Source of the DNA: Streptomyces umbrinus
Lineage (GTDB): Bacteria; Actinomycetota; Actinomycetes; Streptomycetales; Streptomycetaceae
Reading direction: 5' to 3'
Length of the DNA stretch: 64,000 bases
Assembly (NCBI RefSeq): GCF_030817415.1
Contig: NZ_JAUSZI010000002.1
Coordinates: forward strand, 4,898,001-4,962,000
The first letter of the stretch is position 1. Each line of letters starts with the position of its first letter. A model generated the notes under the pieces. That model was given only the letters and a program-made list of their open reading frames with translations, was not told where the DNA came from and searched no databases. A program made the translations under genes and the position numbers. This document shows positions 9,283-17,586 of this stretch, one piece after another.

Positions 9283-10113
9283 ATGAAGAGACTCGCGCTG
9301 CCGCGTCCCGGCGCCGCAGCCGTTGTGTCCGTCCTCTCGCTCGCCCTGGTGACCGGCTGTTCCGACAGCGGTTCCGACTCCGGATCGGGCAAGGACGACA
9401 AGGCCGCGGGCAAGGAGCCGGCCGCGGCAGCGAAGACCCTCGCCAAGGGTGAGCTGGAGAAGCTCGTCATCGCGACGGCCGACGTCAAGGGCTTCAAGGT
9501 CGGCCCGGCCGACCAGTCCGACCAGTTCGCCTCCTCCAAGGAGGAGATCAAGGTCGACGACGAGAAGTGCGCGCCCCTCGCGTACGTCCTCACCGGCTTC
9601 GCGCCGGGCGACTCTGCCTCGTACGTCAACCGCATGGCCCAGGAGGACCCGACGGCCAAGGCGAGCGCGTCCCCCACCAAGGACCTGGAGGACATGACCG
9701 AGGAGGAGATGGAGGACGCGATGAACTCCATCACCGACGCTCTCGGTTCGACCGTCACCCTCGTCTCGCTGTCCTCGTACGAGGGCGACGGCGCGAAGGA
9801 GACCATGTCCTCGCTCTCCGCCGCGATCGAGGGCTGCGGCGGCGGCTTCACGGCCACGGCCAAGGAGGAGCCCCAGAAGTTCAAGAAGGTCGAGGCGGAG
9901 AAGGCCTCCGGGAACGGCGACGAGTCGCTGGCGTTCGCGGTGACCGCGGACTCCGAGGGCGACCCGGTCGTGCACGCGGAGGTCGCGCGGCACGGGAGCA
10001 CGGTCGCCACGTACTACTCGATCAGCATGGCCGCGTTCGCCGACGACGCCGAGGTCTCCGACTACGACGTACCGGCCGACCTCATCAAGGCCCAGACGGC
10101 GAAGCTCGGCTGA
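9283..10113 (+). CDS. Secreted lipoprotein of unknown function
   Basis: A 276-residue exported protein with a type II signal: basic start, hydrophobic core and lipobox LVTGC ending at residue 26. A Ser/Gly/Asp-rich and Lys/Ala-rich linker follows, then an acidic soluble domain with pairs of cysteines (KCAPL and GCGGGF) that may form a disulfide. No catalytic motif is visible. Similar soluble lipoproteins are common in Streptomyces and are usually annotated as hypothetical. GAAGGAA lies about 11 bases before the ATG. A strong terminator follows, so it is probably a single-gene unit. Confidence 0.8.
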   Translation: MKRLALPRPGAAAVVSVLSLALVTGCSDSGSDSGSGKDDKAAGKEPAAAAKTLAKGELEKLVIATADVKGFKVGPADQSDQFASSKEEIKVDDEKCAPLAYVLTGFAPGDSASYVNRMAQEDPTAKASASPTKDLEDMTEEEMEDAMNSITDALGSTVTLVSLSSYEGDGAKETMSSLSAAIEGCGGGFTATAKEEPQKFKKVEAEKASGNGDESLAFAVTADSEGDPVVHAEVARHGSTVATYYSISMAAFADDAEVSDYDVPADLIKAQTAKLG

Positions 10114-10183
10114 GGCGAGGGCTGTTGAGGCGAAGTCTGTCGGGGCTGCGCCCATAGGCAGCCCCAAAGGGCAGCACCCATAA

Positions 10184-10216
10184 GGAGGGCGGGCCGGGTT
10201 CACCGGCCCGCCCTCC
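10184..10216. terminator. Hairpin terminator
   Basis: A perfect 14-bp stem (GGAGGGCGGGCCGG and complement) with loop GTTCA between the convergent lipoprotein and DUF2848 genes. Confidence 0.85.
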
Positions 10217-10229
10217 CGTGGTTGACGTG

Positions 10230-10916
10230 TCAGCCGATGGGCTGCGGCATGGGCCGGACGTCGTAGGCGAGGCCGATGGTGTCGCCGCCGGCCGGGTCGG
10301 CCAGTTCGACGCGCCAGCCGTCGGCGAACTGGTCGACGCCGGGGGCCATGGGGATGGTGCCGGAGATCAGGACGGTGCCGGGCGTCAGCTCGCCGCGGGA
10401 CCGCAGGACGTCGACCCAGTAGCCCGGGGTGAGGAGTTCGGCGAGCGTCCCGGCCTGGATCTCGGTCTCGGTGCCGTCGTGGCTGACCCAGGCGCGCAGG
10501 GTGATCTCGTCGATGCGGGACTCCACGTCGGCCAGACGCCAGGCCCGGCGGGCGAGGACGTCGGGGCCCGCGTTCTTGCTCCACGCCACCCCGTGCACCT
10601 CCAGGTCGCGGTCGGTGTGGTCGCAGGCCGCGGTCAGCAACAGCTCCCCGCCCTCCGCGACGACCAGCGCCCACTCCGCCTCGCCGGAGGTGCGGCCGTG
10701 CTGGACCGCGACCCGCTCGGTCTGCTGGGCGAGATACGGGGAGACGGGGTAGAGCGCCGGCGTCACGGACGGGCCCGGCACGCCCAGCTCGGCGAGCTCC
10801 GCGACGTGCGCGGCGACGTCGTCCTGGCTGCGACCGGCGTACCCGGCGTTGAGGACCTGGACGACATCGACCTCGCGCGTCGATCCGTCGGGCAGTTCGA
10901 AGGTCAGCACGGCCAT
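10230..10916 (-). CDS. DUF2848 family protein (FAH/hydratase-like fold)
   Basis: A 228-residue protein matching my memory of the DUF2848 family, distant relatives of fumarylacetoacetate hydrolase and 2-keto-4-pentenoate hydratase. Its reaction is not established. It opens MAVLTFELPDG and has the segment SGTIPM near the end, where FAH-fold proteins bind substrate. I chose the ATG at 10916, preceded by GGGAG; the longer frame runs through the divergent promoter. It is divergent from the MHS transporter operon, and the 139-bp gap holds a copy of the GntR operator, so it is probably part of the same regulon. Context suggests a role in breaking down an imported organic acid or amide. Confidence 0.75.
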   Translation of the reverse strand: MAVLTFELPDGSTREVDVVQVLNAGYAGRSQDDVAAHVAELAELGVPGPSVTPALYPVSPYLAQQTERVAVQHGRTSGEAEWALVVAEGGELLLTAACDHTDRDLEVHGVAWSKNAGPDVLARRAWRLADVESRIDEITLRAWVSHDGTETEIQAGTLAELLTPGYWVDVLRSRGELTPGTVLISGTIPMAPGVDQFADGWRVELADPAGGDTIGLAYDVRPMPQPIG

Positions 10917-10992
10917 GAGGGCACTCCCAGGGATCTTGGAACGGTCTGCGGATCCTGATTTCTCCGCGGTTAACTTCCGGCGCAGGGGTTGC

Positions 10993-11009
10993 GCATACGA
11001 CCTGTATAC
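10993..11009. promoter_or_regulatory. Probable GntR-family operator, copy 1 (GCATAC-N4-TGTATAC)
   Basis: An inverted repeat in the DUF2848/MHS divergent promoter region. An extra half site GTATGC lies at 11015-11020. The same pattern recurs at 14299-14315 in front of the GntR gene. Confidence 0.65.
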
Positions 11010-11055
11010 AAGAAGTATGCCGGAAGGTCGATGTCCCCGAGCAAGGATGGGCACC

Positions 11056-12420
11056 ATGCACGACACCCCGAAGAGCGACGCCGGGGCCGCGGAGAAGCGC
11101 TCCGGCGTCCGCCGCGCCTTCGTCGCGAGCCTCACCGGCACCGCCCTGGAGTGGTACGACTTCGCCGTCTACTCCGCCGCGGCCGCCCTGGTCTTCGGTG
11201 ATCTGTTCTTCCCGTCGGAGGACCCGCTCACCGGCACGCTCCTGGCGTTCTCCACCTACGCGGTCGGCTACGTCTCCCGCCCCCTCGGCGGATTCGTCTT
11301 CGGCCGCCTGGGCGATGTGATCGGCCGCAAGAAGGTGCTGATCGCCACACTTGTCCTGATCGGCGTGGCCACCTTCCTGATCGGTCTTCTGCCCGCCTAC
11401 GGAACGATCGGTGTGGCCGCGCCGATCGCGCTGGTCGTGCTGCGCTTCGCCCAGGGCGTCGGCGTAGGGGGCGAGTGGGGCGGCGCCGTACTGCTGTCCA
11501 GTGAGTTCGGCGACCCGCGCCGCCGGGGCTTCTACGCCTCCGCCGCACAGGTGGGCCCGCCCGCGGGCAACCTGCTCGCCAACGGTGTGCTCGCCGCCCT
11601 CGGCGCCCTGCTCACCGAGGCGCAGTTCGAGTCGTGGGGCTGGCGTGTGGCGTTCCTGCTGTCCGGCGTACTGGTCGGCTTCGGGCTGTGGATCCGGGCC
11701 AAGCTGGAGGAGACCCCGGTCTTCAAGGCGATGGAGGCCGAGCAGTCCCGGCCCGAGGCCCCCATCCGCGAGGTCTTCACCACCCAGCCCCGCGCCCTGA
11801 CCGCCGCGATCCTGTGCCGGGTCGGCCCCGACGTGCTGTACGCCATGTTCACCGTCTTCGTGCTGACCTACGCCACCCAGGAACTCGACATGTCGCGCGG
11901 CTCCGCCCTCGCGGCCGTCCTCATCGGCTCCTCGGTCCAGGTCTTCCTGATGCCGCTGGCCGGCGCGCTCTCCGACCGCGTCAACCGGCGCCTGCTGTAC
12001 GGCGTCGCCGCGGTGGCCGCCGCGGTATGGCCGTTCGTGTTCTTCCCGATGGCCGCCGGCGGTTCCTGGCTGCCGCTCGCCGCCGGTGTCCTCGTCGCCC
12101 TGGTGATCCACTGCTGTCTCTACGGACCGCAGGCCGCCTTCATCGCCGAGCAGTTCTCGCCCCGGCTGCGCTACACCGGCTCCTCGCTGGCCTACACCCT
12201 GGCCGGGATCATCGGCGGCGCCATCGCACCACTGCTGTTCACCACCCTGCTGAGCGCCTACGACAGCTGGGTGCCGCTGGCCCTCTACATCGCCCTCGCC
12301 TGCGCGGTCTCCGTGGTGGGCGTCCTGCTGGGCCGCAACCCCGAGGCCGCCGTCGACGAGGACGCGGAGTTCGCCGTGCCGAAGACCCGGGCCGCGGCGG
12401 AGGTCCCACTGCCCCGCTGA
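11056..12420 (+). CDS. MFS transporter, metabolite:H+ symporter (MHS) family
   Basis: A 454-residue, 12-helix permease. The motif GTALEWYDFAVY near the N terminus and RPLGG-x-FGRLGD-IGRKK in the first cytoplasmic loop are typical of MHS proteins such as ShiA, KgtP and ProP, which import organic acids or zwitterions with protons. The substrate is not predictable. Two in-frame ATGs lie at 11047 and 11056; the second has AAGGA 7 bases upstream and is preferred. The gene starts about 50 bp after the predicted GntR operator and leads an operon with the amidohydrolase and cupin genes. Confidence 0.85.
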   Translation: MHDTPKSDAGAAEKRSGVRRAFVASLTGTALEWYDFAVYSAAAALVFGDLFFPSEDPLTGTLLAFSTYAVGYVSRPLGGFVFGRLGDVIGRKKVLIATLVLIGVATFLIGLLPAYGTIGVAAPIALVVLRFAQGVGVGGEWGGAVLLSSEFGDPRRRGFYASAAQVGPPAGNLLANGVLAALGALLTEAQFESWGWRVAFLLSGVLVGFGLWIRAKLEETPVFKAMEAEQSRPEAPIREVFTTQPRALTAAILCRVGPDVLYAMFTVFVLTYATQELDMSRGSALAAVLIGSSVQVFLMPLAGALSDRVNRRLLYGVAAVAAAVWPFVFFPMAAGGSWLPLAAGVLVALVIHCCLYGPQAAFIAEQFSPRLRYTGSSLAYTLAGIIGGAIAPLLFTTLLSAYDSWVPLALYIALACAVSVVGVLLGRNPEAAVDEDAEFAVPKTRAAAEVPLPR

Positions 12421-12471
12421 CAACGGCCGCACGACCCTGCCCAGACTCGCCCCGGACAAGGAGGCCCCGCA

Positions 12472-13263
12472 GTGCGGATCGCCATCGGCCAGCTCACCAC
12501 CGGCCCCGACCCCGAGAAGAACCTGCGCCTCGTCGAGGAGTGGACGCGTCGCGCCGCGGACGCCGGAGCCCGTGCCGTCGTCTTCCCGGAGGCGTCGATG
12601 GCCTGCTTCGGCACGCCACTGGCCCCGCTCGCCCAGCCCCTCGACGGGCCGTGGGCCGACGGCGTACGCGAGATCGCCCGCGCGACCGGCACGGTCGTCG
12701 TGGCCGGCATGTTCACCCCGGCCGGCGAGGGACGGGTGGCCAACACCCTGCTGGCCACCGGCCCCGGCGTCGAGGAGTCGTACGACAAGATCCACCTGTA
12801 CGACGCCTTCGGCTTCCACGAGTCCGAGACCGTCGCCCCGGGCTCCCGCCCCGCCGTGATCGACGTGGACGGCGTCCGGCTCGGCCTGGCCACCTGCTAC
12901 GACGTTCGCTTCCCCGAGCTGTTCCGGGCACACGCCGACGCCGGGGCGGTGGGCACCCTGCTGGCGGCCTCCTGGGGGGCCGGCCCCGGCAAGCTCGACC
13001 AGTGGGAGCTGCTGGTGCGGGCCCGCGCACTGGACGCCACCGTCTGGGTCGCCGCCGTCGGCCAGGCCGACCCCGGCACACCTCCGGGCCCCGCGCCGAC
13101 CGGCATCGGGCACAGCCTGGTGGTCGGCCCCGACGGGACCGTACGGGCCTCTCTCGGCGCCGATCCGGAGCTGCTGGTGACGGATCTGGACGTCGAGGAG
13201 GTCGGCGCGGTCCGCGAGAAGACGTCCGTACTGGCGAACCGGCGGCCCGAGGTGTGGCGATGA
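12472..13263 (+). CDS. Carbon-nitrogen hydrolase (nitrilase superfamily)
   Basis: A 263-residue amidohydrolase with the complete catalytic triad of the superfamily: Glu40 (VVFPEAS), Lys106 (YDKIHLY) and the nucleophile Cys142 (TCYDVRFPEL). It is close to the usual family length. The group hydrolyses non-peptide C-N bonds, usually an omega-amide or carbamoyl group; the substrate here is unknown. The GTG start has AAGGAGG upstream. It lies between a transporter and a cupin, overlapping the latter by four bases (ATGA), so the three genes are very probably one transcript for uptake and breakdown of an amide-containing compound. Confidence 0.88.
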   Translation: MRIAIGQLTTGPDPEKNLRLVEEWTRRAADAGARAVVFPEASMACFGTPLAPLAQPLDGPWADGVREIARATGTVVVAGMFTPAGEGRVANTLLATGPGVEESYDKIHLYDAFGFHESETVAPGSRPAVIDVDGVRLGLATCYDVRFPELFRAHADAGAVGTLLAASWGAGPGKLDQWELLVRARALDATVWVAAVGQADPGTPPGPAPTGIGHSLVVGPDGTVRASLGADPELLVTDLDVEEVGAVREKTSVLANRRPEVWR

Positions 13264-13598
13264 GCGGGCCGGAGCTGGAGTTCCACCGCCCCGACGGGCC
13301 CTGGCGCGCCCCGGCCGGCGCCGGACCCGGCGTCGAGGAGTGCGTCCTGGCCGAGGACCCCGACAGCGGCCGGCGCACCGCGCTCGTCCGCTGGGCGCCT
13401 GGCACCGACACCTCGGCCGCGGGCGTGGCCCGGCACGACGTGTGGGAGGAGGTCTATCTCGTCGAGGGAGCGATGTACGACCTGACGCTGGGGCGCACCT
13501 TCACCGCGGGCATGTACGCCTGCCGTCCCCCGGGCATGCCGCACGGGCCCTGGACCTCACCGGACGGCGTGACGATGCTCGTGATCACGTACCCCTGA
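13260..13598 (+). CDS. Small cupin-domain protein
   Basis: A 112-residue single-domain cupin. The two conserved cupin blocks are visible around residues 55-75 (HDVWEEVYLVEG) and 88-105 (PPGMPHGPW), with His and Glu residues placed to bind a metal. Small cupins like this act as isomerases, dioxygenases or binding subunits; no function can be fixed from sequence. It overlaps the hydrolase stop by four bases, implying coupled translation and a role in the same pathway. A hairpin follows at 13612-13642. Confidence 0.75.
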   Translation: MSGPELEFHRPDGPWRAPAGAGPGVEECVLAEDPDSGRRTALVRWAPGTDTSAAGVARHDVWEEVYLVEGAMYDLTLGRTFTAGMYACRPPGMPHGPWTSPDGVTMLVITYP

Positions 13599-13611
13599 TC
13601 CGGGCGGGCAC

Positions 13612-13642
13612 GGGAGCGCCCCCCGGCAGCGGGGCGCCCTCC
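13612..13642. terminator. Hairpin between convergent cupin and GntR genes
   Basis: GGGAGCGCCCC and GGGGCGCCCTCC form an imperfect GC stem around CCGGCAGC. It has no T run, as is common in Streptomyces. Confidence 0.5.
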
Positions 13643-13654
13643 GCCAGCGGCGTC

Positions 13655-14281
13655 TCAGCCGTCGAGGAGCACCTTGAGGGTCGACTGCAGGTGGTGGTCG
13701 ATGGCCGCGCACGCGGCCGGTGCGTCACCGGCGGCGAGGGCGTCCACGATGGCCTCGTGCTCGTCGAGCACCGCCTTCTGGCGTCCCTGCTGGTTGAAGA
13801 CGGCGACCACCCCGGCGCGGACCTGGCGGCTGCGCAGACCGTCGTAGTGCCGGTCCAGAAGGGTGTTGCCGACGGCCGAGACCAGGGACGCGTGGAACCG
13901 GTGGTCCACGGCGATGAACTCCCGGGTCTCCTCGGCACCGGTGAGCGCGCGCTGCTGTTCCAGCAGGGAGCGCAGCTCCTCCAGGGGCACCCGCCCGGCC
14001 GCGACGAGCCGCTCTGCCGCGTACCGCTCGACGAGGCCGCGCAGCTCCATCAGCTCGCGCACCTCCCGGCCCGTCAGAGGCGCCACCCGGGCACCGCGCT
14101 TGGGCACGAGCTCGACCAGGTCCTCCGCGGCGAGCAGCAGCAGCGCCTCCCGGATGGGGGTGCGGGAGACGCCGATACGGTCGGCGAGCTCCTGCTCCGA
14201 CACGAAGGCCCCCTGCATCTCGGGGTCCGTCAGCACCGTGTCCTTGAGATACACGTAGGCCTTCTCCCGACCGGACGCCAC
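13655..14281 (-). CDS. GntR family transcriptional regulator, FadR/FCD subfamily
   Basis: A 208-residue regulator. The N-terminal winged helix-turn-helix has the GntR signature SEQELADRIGVSRTPIREAL. The C-terminal helical FCD domain carries the metal/ligand-binding residues Asp and His (AVDHRFH and later HHLQS). FCD proteins are usually repressors released by a small organic acid. The frame is open to an ATG at 14302, but that codon lies inside the predicted operator and has no ribosome site. The GTG at 14281, after CTGGGGG, is preferred. The operator at 14299-14315 implies self-regulation, and its twin at 10993 implies control of the neighbouring island. Confidence 0.85.
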   Translation of the reverse strand: MASGREKAYVYLKDTVLTDPEMQGAFVSEQELADRIGVSRTPIREALLLLAAEDLVELVPKRGARVAPLTGREVRELMELRGLVERYAAERLVAAGRVPLEELRSLLEQQRALTGAEETREFIAVDHRFHASLVSAVGNTLLDRHYDGLRSRQVRAGVVAVFNQQGRQKAVLDEHEAIVDALAAGDAPAACAAIDHHLQSTLKVLLDG

Positions 14282-14298
14282 GGCAACCCCCAGACATC

Positions 14299-14315
14299 GC
14301 ATACAGTTTGTATAC
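14299..14315. promoter_or_regulatory. Probable GntR-family operator, copy 2
   Basis: GCATACAGTTTGTATAC has the same GCATAC-N4-TGTATAC pattern as the site at 10993-11009. It lies immediately upstream of the chosen GntR start, so binding would block its own transcription. Confidence 0.65.
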
Positions 14316-14350
14316 CGACGCTACCACGGGCGTTCCCGCACAACACCGGG

Positions 14351-14392
14351 CCGTATGCGGTCACCAACTCGCCGTATGCGGTCACCAACTCG
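14351..14392. repeat. Exact tandem duplication of 21 bp
   Basis: Two perfect copies of a unit starting CCGTATGCGGTCACC lie head to tail between the GntR gene and the kinase array. They are followed by a diverged start of a third copy (CCGTGGGA). Confidence 0.9.
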
Positions 14393-14428
14393 CCGTGGGA
14401 GCTTGAGCGCCTCCCCGGCGCGGCGGGC

Positions 14429-16075
14429 TCAGAGCGTGTCGATGTCCAGGTTCTCGATCGCCGTCTTCGCGACCTCGCGCCCGCGCTCGGTGAAGTCGCC
14501 CTCGCCCGGGTAGCCGATCATGAGCTTGTACATGTCGCCGGACTTGGTCTTGTAGTAGAGGACCTGCATCTCGCGCGGACGCGGAGACTCGGTGTCCGTC
14601 GTGCGGTAGGTGATGGTGTTGAGGGCCGCTTTCCGGTCCTTGTACTTCGTCTGCTCGGGGTTGCTTTTGGGAGCGGGCTCGGAGTCCATGTCCATGCCGT
14701 AGCTGCCGCTCTGCCTGTAGCTCGCGTCGTCGTCGTACATCTCGGCCGCCGCCGACCCGGCGATCTCGCCGCTGCTGGTGTCCTCGGCCTTCTTGGCCAG
14801 CGTGAGGCTGATCCAGAGGCTGCCGCTCCGGTCGGTGAACTGGACCCAGTGTTCGCCCTTCGCCGCGTCGGGCTTGGGCACGGTCTTCTCGTAGCCGGCC
14901 GGTACCGCCATCGTCGCGCCCAGCGCCTTCAGGTCCTTCTTGTTCCAGTTGTCGGGCAGCGGCCCCGCGAACGGGTCCGCGACCACCAGGTACGCCGCCA
15001 GCGCGGCCGCGACGACGACGGCACCGATGCCGATCCACCCCTTGCGGCCGACCCTGATCGACCTGCCGCCGGGCTCCGCCATCCGTACGACCTGCGTGGG
15101 CGCGGGCTCGGGCGGACGCGCGGCCTGCTCCAGGAGCGCGCGCACCCGTGCGGCGTCCGGGCGGCGGGCCGGGTCCTTGTCGAGGAGGCCGTTGATGGCG
15201 TCGGCCAGCGGTCCCGTGGCCGCGTTGGGCGCGGCCGGCGTGGCGTTGAGGACGGACTGGAGCGTCGCGGGCGTGTTGGTGCGGCGGAACGGCGACACGC
15301 CCTCCGTGGCCGCGTACAGGACCACGCCGAGGGACCAGAGGTCCGAGGCCGGCCCCGGGCGCTGCCCCAGCACCCGCTCCGGCGCGATGAATTCGGGCGA
15401 GCCGACGAAGCCGCCGGTGTCGGTCAGGTTCGTCTCGCCCTCGATCTGGGCGATGCCGAAATCGGTGAGGACGACCCGGTCGCCCGTGCCGAGCATGACG
15501 TTGTCGGGCTTGACGTCGCGGTGCAGGATGCCCGCCGCGTGCGCGGACTCCAGCGCACCGAGCACCTCCAGGCCGATTCTCGCCGCCTCGCGCGCTCCGA
15601 TCGTGCCCTCCTGCAGCGCGTCACCGAGCGAACGCCCCCGTACGAGCTCCATGACGATCCACGGCTGGCCGTCCACGACCGCGACATCGTGGACGTTCAC
15701 GACGGCCGGGTGGTCGAGCCGGGCGGCGGCGCGCGCCTCGCGGCGCATCCGCTCGAAGACGTTGGCCCGTTCGCGTTCGGGAAGGTGATCCGGTACGCGC
15801 GGCTCCTTGACGGCGACCTCCCGGTCCACCGTCTCGTCCTTCGCCCGCCACACGGTGCCCATACCGCCGTGCCCGAGTTTCCCGAGCAGCCGGTAACGGC
15901 CCGCGATCAGCCGACCGGTGCCCGGCTCCTGCGGCGCCTGCTGGTCGGGCACGACCTGGGTGGGCGCGGCGTACGGGTTTCCGGGGTGCGGCACGGCGAC
16001 CGGCGGCCGCGGCGGTTGCAGGCCGAAACTCGTTGGTTCGTCGGGTCCGTAAGGGGCTCCCCCGTTGTTGCTCAT
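14429..16075 (-). CDS. Transmembrane Ser/Thr protein kinase
   Basis: A 548-residue kinase, last gene of the tandem array. A 50-residue Pro/Gln-rich N-terminal tail precedes the kinase domain, which has GHGGMG, Lys90 (AVKEP), HRDVKPDN with Asp187, and DFG; it looks active. A single helix lies near 335-355 (IGIGAVVVAAALAAYLV). The outer domain of about 190 residues begins after it with a VPAGYEK motif like the LPKGW motif of the neighbouring kinases. The substrate and ligand are unknown. Upstream lies another kinase gene on the same strand, separated by about 110 bp. Confidence 0.9.
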   Translation of the reverse strand: MSNNGGAPYGPDEPTSFGLQPPRPPVAVPHPGNPYAAPTQVVPDQQAPQEPGTGRLIAGRYRLLGKLGHGGMGTVWRAKDETVDREVAVKEPRVPDHLPERERANVFERMRREARAAARLDHPAVVNVHDVAVVDGQPWIVMELVRGRSLGDALQEGTIGAREAARIGLEVLGALESAHAAGILHRDVKPDNVMLGTGDRVVLTDFGIAQIEGETNLTDTGGFVGSPEFIAPERVLGQRPGPASDLWSLGVVLYAATEGVSPFRRTNTPATLQSVLNATPAAPNAATGPLADAINGLLDKDPARRPDAARVRALLEQAARPPEPAPTQVVRMAEPGGRSIRVGRKGWIGIGAVVVAAALAAYLVVADPFAGPLPDNWNKKDLKALGATMAVPAGYEKTVPKPDAAKGEHWVQFTDRSGSLWISLTLAKKAEDTSSGEIAGSAAAEMYDDDASYRQSGSYGMDMDSEPAPKSNPEQTKYKDRKAALNTITYRTTDTESPRPREMQVLYYKTKSGDMYKLMIGYPGEGDFTERGREVAKTAIENLDIDTL

Positions 16076-16184
16076 GGGTCCATCCCTATCGCGGCAAGCG
16101 CTTCGGGAGCCACCCTGGGCGCTTTCCAGTCACAGACCCGTGACGCACGGAGTCGCTTATGTTCCTTTTACGCGGCCGCGCGAC

Positions 16185-17471
16185 TCACGTGCCCGAGGGG
16201 GCGACTCCACCGGATCCTGGGCGGGTCACCGTGACGGTGGGCGCGGGGCTCGGGGGCGCGGGGCTCGGGGGCGCGGGGCTCGTGGTGGCCGGGCTCGGGG
16301 GCGCGCTCGCCGTCGGGCCGGTCGTCGAAGTGGTTGTCGCGGTGGTCGTCGCAGTGACCGTCGCCCGTGACGAGGGCACGGAACTCGTCGGCGACAAGGG
16401 CCCGTCGCCCCCGTCGCCGTTCATCAGCAGCGCGGCCGCCGACACGCCCGCCACGGCCATCGCGGCGACGAGCGCGACCGCGATCAGCACGTTCCGCGTG
16501 GCGGAGCGCGGGGAAGCGACGGACCTCATCGGCGATGTCACGGGCGAGTCCGACGGAGGCGACGGCGCGTGGAGTGGCTGCATCTGCGGTCTCGTCGCGT
16601 CCCGCTGGGTCGGTCTGTAACCGGGCGACACCGGCGGCATCCGGCCGGTGTCGAGGAACGCCCGCAGCAGCCGCTCCGCCTCCACCGCGTCGAGCCTGCG
16701 CTCGGGATCGCGCTCAAGGAGGCCCCGTACGACGGGAAGCAGGGGCGCGGCGGCCTCGGGCGGGCGTATCTCGTCGATCACGACCGCGTGCAGGACCCCG
16801 CCCAACGAGTCGCGGTGGAACGGCGATTCGCCGCTCAGGGCCGTACAGAGCAACGCGCCGAGCGACCACAGGTCGGACTCGGGCCCGGTCCTGACGCCGG
16901 ACATCCGCTCGGGCGCGGTGTATTCGGGCGAGCCCACGAACGACCCGCTCTCGGTGAGCGTCGTCGACCCCGCGACCTGGGCGATCCCGAAGTCGGTGAG
17001 GACGACGCGGCCCTCCGCGGTGAGGAGTACGTTGGCGGGCTTCAGGTCCCGGTGCAGCACGCCCGCGCCGTGCGCCTTGCGCAGCGCGCCCAGCAGGTCG
17101 ATCCCCATCCGGGCCGCCTCCGCCGCGTCCACGGGCCCGCTCCGGGAGATCCGCTCGGCGAGCGAGCCGCCCTCGATCAACTCCATGACGATGCAGGGGC
17201 GTTCGTCCTGCTCCACGACATCGTGCACGACGATGATGTGCGGGTCCCGCAACTGGGCGATGGCCCGCGCCTCACGCAGGGTCCGCTCGCGCTGCAGCCG
17301 GGACTCCTCCGCCGAGAGCGAGGTGTCGAGGACGAGTTCCTTGACCGCTACCTGCCTGCCGAGCAACAGGTCCGTGGCCCGCCAAACGACGCCCATACCG
17401 CCCCGGCCGAGTCTGGCCTCCAGCCGGTAACGGCCCGCGATGACACGGACGTTGTCCCCCTCGGTCACCAT
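16185..17471 (-). CDS. Ser/Thr protein kinase with short low-complexity tail
   Basis: A 428-residue kinase with the active-site set intact: GRGGMG, Lys44 (AVKEL), HRDLKPAN and DFG. One helix (IAVALVAAMAVAGV) follows. Unlike the other array members it has no folded outer domain, only about 70 Ser/Thr/Pro-rich residues with PAPPSPAPPSPAP repeats, which the DNA shows as repeats around 16233-16304. The start is uncertain: ATGs occur at 17480, 17483 and 17471 and the frame is open to 17534. I chose 17471, which has GATGGGGCG upstream. It may have lost its sensor domain or act through the wall-spanning tail. Confidence 0.85.
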   Translation of the reverse strand: MVTEGDNVRVIAGRYRLEARLGRGGMGVVWRATDLLLGRQVAVKELVLDTSLSAEESRLQRERTLREARAIAQLRDPHIIVVHDVVEQDERPCIVMELIEGGSLAERISRSGPVDAAEAARMGIDLLGALRKAHGAGVLHRDLKPANVLLTAEGRVVLTDFGIAQVAGSTTLTESGSFVGSPEYTAPERMSGVRTGPESDLWSLGALLCTALSGESPFHRDSLGGVLHAVVIDEIRPPEAAAPLLPVVRGLLERDPERRLDAVEAERLLRAFLDTGRMPPVSPGYRPTQRDATRPQMQPLHAPSPPSDSPVTSPMRSVASPRSATRNVLIAVALVAAMAVAGVSAAALLMNGDGGDGPLSPTSSVPSSRATVTATTTATTTSTTGPTASAPPSPATTSPAPPSPAPPSPAPTVTVTRPGSGGVAPSGT

Positions 17472-17586
17472 GCGCCCCATCATGCCGCACCGGACGGAGG
17501 CCTTCCGCGACGCTGCGTCACGGGTGGCCGACAAGCGACGTACGCCGTCACGTGCCGGACCGGCCGTACTTACGGGGCGTACGGGG

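Noticed and set aside
9250..13113. Minus-strand open frame of 1287 codons
   Set aside because: It is antisense to the lipoprotein, transporter and hydrolase genes, whose motifs are intact. The translation is Gly/Arg/Ala-rich without any domain.
14351..14392. Start of a CRISPR array
   Set aside because: The two units are directly adjacent with no spacer.
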